Position numbers and translations under genes: made by a program | Notes under the pieces: model-generated | The model's database searches: none | Seen by the model: the letters and a program-made list of their open reading frames with translations, nothing else | Told to the model about the DNA's origin: nothing | Shown here: positions 60,390 to 64,000 of the stretch, piece after piece | Layout of the letters: each line of letters opens with the position of its first letter | Numbering within the stretch: position 1 is the first letter of the stretch | NCBI GenBank assembly: GCA_026261815.1 | Contig: JAMPIT010000894.1 | Coordinates: forward strand, 50,751,147 to 50,815,146 | Reading direction: 5' to 3' | Length of the DNA stretch: 64,000 bases | Source: Monarcha castaneiventris obscurior | Lineage: Eukaryota; Chordata; Aves; Passeriformes; Monarchidae

Positions 60390-62239
60390 CTGTTTCTGCT
60401 CCAGGTAGCTAACGAGCGTGGCAACCTACAGAGCATTCTTTGATAAATATCAGTAAATACTGACTACAATATGTGAAATAGGAATGGTGTGTTTCTCAGA
60501 AACAGAGAGTACTGCATAAATGTTCTATTTCTCCTGTACAGGGAGAAGGCCACACTCCATTTTCTTTTTTCCAAATGCACATTAAAAGATACTGAGTTGA
60601 AAACTTTGCTAGCAAGCTCATCCTCCTGTCATTTGAAGAAGATCCCTGTCTTTACTTCTGTGCTCCTTGTTAGATTTTCCATTTATTTCTCCAGTCCATG
60701 GCCACCAGACCAAATAGAAGTTGACATCTGTTTATGCAGTTAGTGCTTCTTACTGAATCAAGTCCAATGTCAGTTCTACTCAGTGAATAATAAAGAGTAG
60801 CTTTTCAATGCCTATTAAAAACACCCCATTGGTGGGCTTCCCTGCTGAAGAAATGTGTAAACTCTACAGCCAGATTTAATGGGTTGGTTTATATGTGAAT
60901 CACCTTATGCTGCACCTCAGTATTTTTAATATTTACAAGGATTATTATCTCCATTCCAAGCAAGTATTTGGAAAGAGAAGGGCAGGAACAACCACCATTC
61001 CTGTTTAGTAAGGTGGCTTTTCTCTATATTTTAATTCTGCAAAAAAAACCAGGATCACCAGCGAAATTGGTACCAGTCAAGTGAATAGTAAGAATAAAAA
61101 GACATTTCCATAAGAGAATAAGATTCCAAAGGAAAACTGTTATCAAGATACAGTGGAACAAATGGGTGTCTTATGAATTTAAATGCAAGTGTTAAATTTG
61201 ATACAGTTTCAGGAATTTTAATCTCTTTGAGCTGATCCCTGTAAAATTCAAGCCTCTTGTAAAAGTTCATCTTTAAATGAAAATTGCAATTAGAATTGCA
61301 ATACTAGTGACACAGAGATCTTCTAAGTTTCCCCACACAGCAAGTTTATGCATATACACAGACCCATATGACTAAGCAATATAAGCACTATAAAATTTGA
61401 AAGAGCAGCTCTTGGGTCTTCTATGGTGTAAGTATCAGAGATTGGACCAAGGAAAGCTTCAGTCCAAGATAAAGAAGCGATGAAAAGCAATTACACAGCA
61501 AATTACCCTTCCATATGGTTGCTTAGTAAGAAATACTGATCTGTAATGCAATTTGCAGCAAATCATTGATCAAATGTATGGATACATCTCAGGGTCCCTC
61601 TTACTGTGCTATTAAAGCAGCATATATAATAGCTTTATTTAGCTGCCTAACAAGAAGGTGACCTTTTGACGCAAAATAAACCTCAGAGCTTACATTTTCC
61701 TTGTGGTAGATCCATAGAATTATGATGAAATAATAGATTGTGGTATTTCTTGATTACACAGTTAGGGAGCAATCACCTGCCATGTTTGCTTATCTAGTTT
61801 ATTTTCCCAATCAAGCCACACTGCAATTGAAGATTTTGAAACAAAGTCAGGGCAACTGCTGGAGAAATTGCCACGACAATTTTGATTCTGAACTTCATAT
61901 CAATCACACTAGCTGCTCCCATGGCAGTTTTCTTTCGCTACAAATACTAATGAACATTCTTCTTTTGGATTTTGTTTCAGCATAGTTGATAGTCTAGAGC
62001 TTTGTACTTTGCCTTGTACTTCTTTTTTTGGTGAGGTGTGTATGTATATCCTGGCCTAAACACATACACTGATACACTTCATTTTATTGGAAATAGCACA
62101 GATAGATGATAAAACTTGCTGGTGAATCTGCAGATGTTTGACAAACTTTGGAATAGAAGCAAGCTCCTAAGAAGCCCTAAAGCTGCGGTTTCACTGTTGC
62201 CCTTCTTACCATTTATAAATATGTAGTTGATTTCAATCC
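60390..62239. other. Non-coding unique DNA, no gene seen
   Basis: AT-rich unique sequence. A TTTTGTTTCAG acceptor-like site at about 61970-61980 is followed by an immediate TAG in frame, so no exon is inferred. Confidence 0.6.
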
Positions 62240-62640
62240 ATTAGTATTTTGTCCCAAAACCGTGCTGTTTCAGCTGGAATTAATGCATGTGCACTTACTT
62301 TTTTTTTTTCCTGTGAATATATTTAATACAGAATCAATTATTAAATAAGGCGGGTGTGAAGAAATTGAACCAAAAGGAGTCACCCATACAAATCCAATTT
62401 TTGTTGGCTGCATGACTCATTAGTGAACCTTACTCAGTGCTCCTATTGTGCTGGGTGCCTTATAATGAAACACACAGGGTTAATAGCTGCAGTGCAGTGG
62501 GTTTAAGTGAAACCACAGCAGGTGTGTGCCTTAACGAGGTGTTAATGGGGAGACAGGTGCATGTAAATACAGAGCAGGAGGGCACGGGAACGGCCAGGAG
62601 AGAGGGCAGAGCAGTGTGACCACAAAGTGCTCCAAGAGCA
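62240..62640. promoter_or_regulatory. Candidate conserved non-coding element
   Basis: Includes TGCATGACTCATTAGTGAAC (an AP-1 TGACTCA plus ATTAG), CAGGGTTAATAGCTGCAGTG, GAAACCACAGCAGG (Runt-type AACCACA), GCCTTAACGAGGTGTTAATG and retained CpGs. Mixed lineage-factor motifs without repeat sequence suggest regulatory DNA, inferred only. Confidence 0.27.
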
Positions 62641-64000
62641 GGTACAGAGTTAAGTGCTAATTGTCCCAGGGTCTTTGATACTGGCAAGTCAGACCTAAAA
62701 GACTTCATATCTGTAGTAAAACGTTCGGTGTTGTCACCCCTTCCGTGGAAGAGGCTGGCACCAGGAAAACTCCAAAGACAACTCTTGTTTCTTTATGCGT
62801 TTGGCTAAATGACCTTTCCTAGGAATTACTGTGGAAAGTTTTCCCCAGGTTAATCACCAGTCCCTAACGGGTTGCATGGGGCTTGGCACACTGGCATGCA
62901 TAAGGGGGTCATATCTGCACCTGCCTTGTGCAGAAAGCATTTCATTACATTCCCTTCTAGGAAAAAAACCAGATATTGATAGCAAGGGCCCTAAACTGAT
63001 GGGTGAAGTAGCAATAAGAAAGGCTAAAACGAAGCAACCTCAAGTATCCAGCTTGAGCGCCAGGGAGAGGTAGAGCTCCTCAGATAAAATCCATGTCTTA
63101 AAGTAAGAACTGTTTCACATGTTCTCAAATGATAAGAAACAGCATTTTTGGGGGTAGATAACAGCTGAAAATGTAGGCAGCAATTGTCAGGGGTGGCCAT
63201 ACCACAAGCATCTATAATGGGCACACTCTAGAAAAACACTTGCCCGAGCTTAGAATATTGAAGCCCTATTTCAGCAAATTAAATTCTTAGTCTTTGCTAC
63301 TAAAATTGTCTGACCTCACTTATTCCTACCCTGGGAGACAAGTCTCCTTTTATCTTTTTATTTGACTTTGCAAACAACAGTAAAACAAGGTTTATTGTTG
63401 ATAGTATCCTTGCTCTGACATGTTACCATCTAAAGGAATAATTCACACGTCAAAATCCTCTGAGCTGTCACTGCCACAGAGATCACTATTTTTCTCCTGG
63501 CTAACTTCTAATGGTGGAGTCTATTATTAAACCCCTTTTTCAACCCTGAAAATAGAGGCTCCTTTTTCAACAATAAAACAAAAAGCAGAGACATGATTCT
63601 GGGAACTAATACTCCCAAGAAATATGTTGTCTTGATACTGTGAAATGTCATCTTGTTGCCTGTTATACTCTGTTTGTGGTACATATTAGCGATGTTTGGG
63701 ACAAATCAAATTCCTTTGGAGGATTCACAATGAACATAATCCTTATCAAGAAAGTTTTTTTATTAGAACTTACCTTATTGTTTGTTACTTTTTGACAGTT
63801 TCATCTCCCTCTTAAATATGAAACAGGAGTATAGGATAAGTCTGCTCCAAATGTCATCCTCAGGGTATTTCTTTAGGCTCCTGACATAAGCAGCATTGGC
63901 TCAGATTACTCAATTACCTGCTGGTACTCTGGAGGTGCCTAAAGAAATAGTGTGAATATATTGCTGGAATTTGCATTAAATGTGAATGGGTAGTAAAAAA
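62641..64000. other. Non-coding unique DNA to the window end, no gene seen
   Basis: No transposon, exon or RNA gene recognised. Frames of 66-82 codons look random. Confidence 0.6.

Noticed and set aside
1..64000. CRISPR array, operon, bacterial promoter or tRNA/rRNA gene
   Set aside because: No regularly spaced direct repeats with spacers, no ribosome-binding-site-led gene clusters and no cloverleaf or rRNA motifs were noticed. The sequence is vertebrate in character.

Overview
The window reads as vertebrate nuclear DNA, most probably from a bird. The evidence is five truncated CR1 retrotransposon 3' ends, all on the + strand, including ones that close on the avian-type '...TTCCA..., ATTCT(A/G)TG' tail. 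There is also a solo-type endogenous retrovirus LTR that I recognise from memory as a common avian family. Simple repeats are short, repeat density is low, and there are no Alu, B1 or L1 sequences. The sequence is AT-rich with few CpGs and no bacterial-style gene organisation.

No protein-coding gene, rRNA or tRNA can be called with confidence. The ATG-started reading frames are short (about 60-133 codons), many overlap one another on both strands, and none gives a protein family I recognise. The longest minus-strand frame lies across a CR1 fragment, and another group is the translation of a pentanucleotide microsatellite. The best description is an intergenic gene desert or the inside of a very long intron.

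Layout: 1-8.4 kb is unique AT-rich DNA with an old palindromic repeat (about 1.46 kb). 8.4-18.4 kb has a CR1 end, a diverged direct-repeat pair (9.14/9.87 kb) and unassigned sequence that may be decayed transposon. 18.4-23.1 kb is mostly unique and includes CpG-retaining and homeodomain-motif-rich blocks that look like conserved non-coding elements. 24.3-25.0 kb holds a long (TCTTC)n array next to a retroviral LTR with its own TATA box and polyadenylation signal. 28-33 kb contains three CR1 fragments and one weak exon-like segment. 34-45 kb is unique DNA with poly(A) and (TA)n tracts. About 46.24-46.74 kb is the strongest unexplained coding-like segment. 47.8-48.3 kb looks like non-coding regulatory DNA, and 49.7-49.9 kb is a fifth CR1 end. 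55.8-59.2 kb carries a striking hairpin, an A-rich AATAAA-dense strand, a GC-richer island and the most convincing enhancer-like block. The last 5 kb has another palindromic repeat and a probable regulatory block.

The genes, if any, that this DNA regulates lie outside the window. The regulatory calls are inferences from base composition and motifs and need a cross-species alignment to confirm. I did not find a new multigene system.
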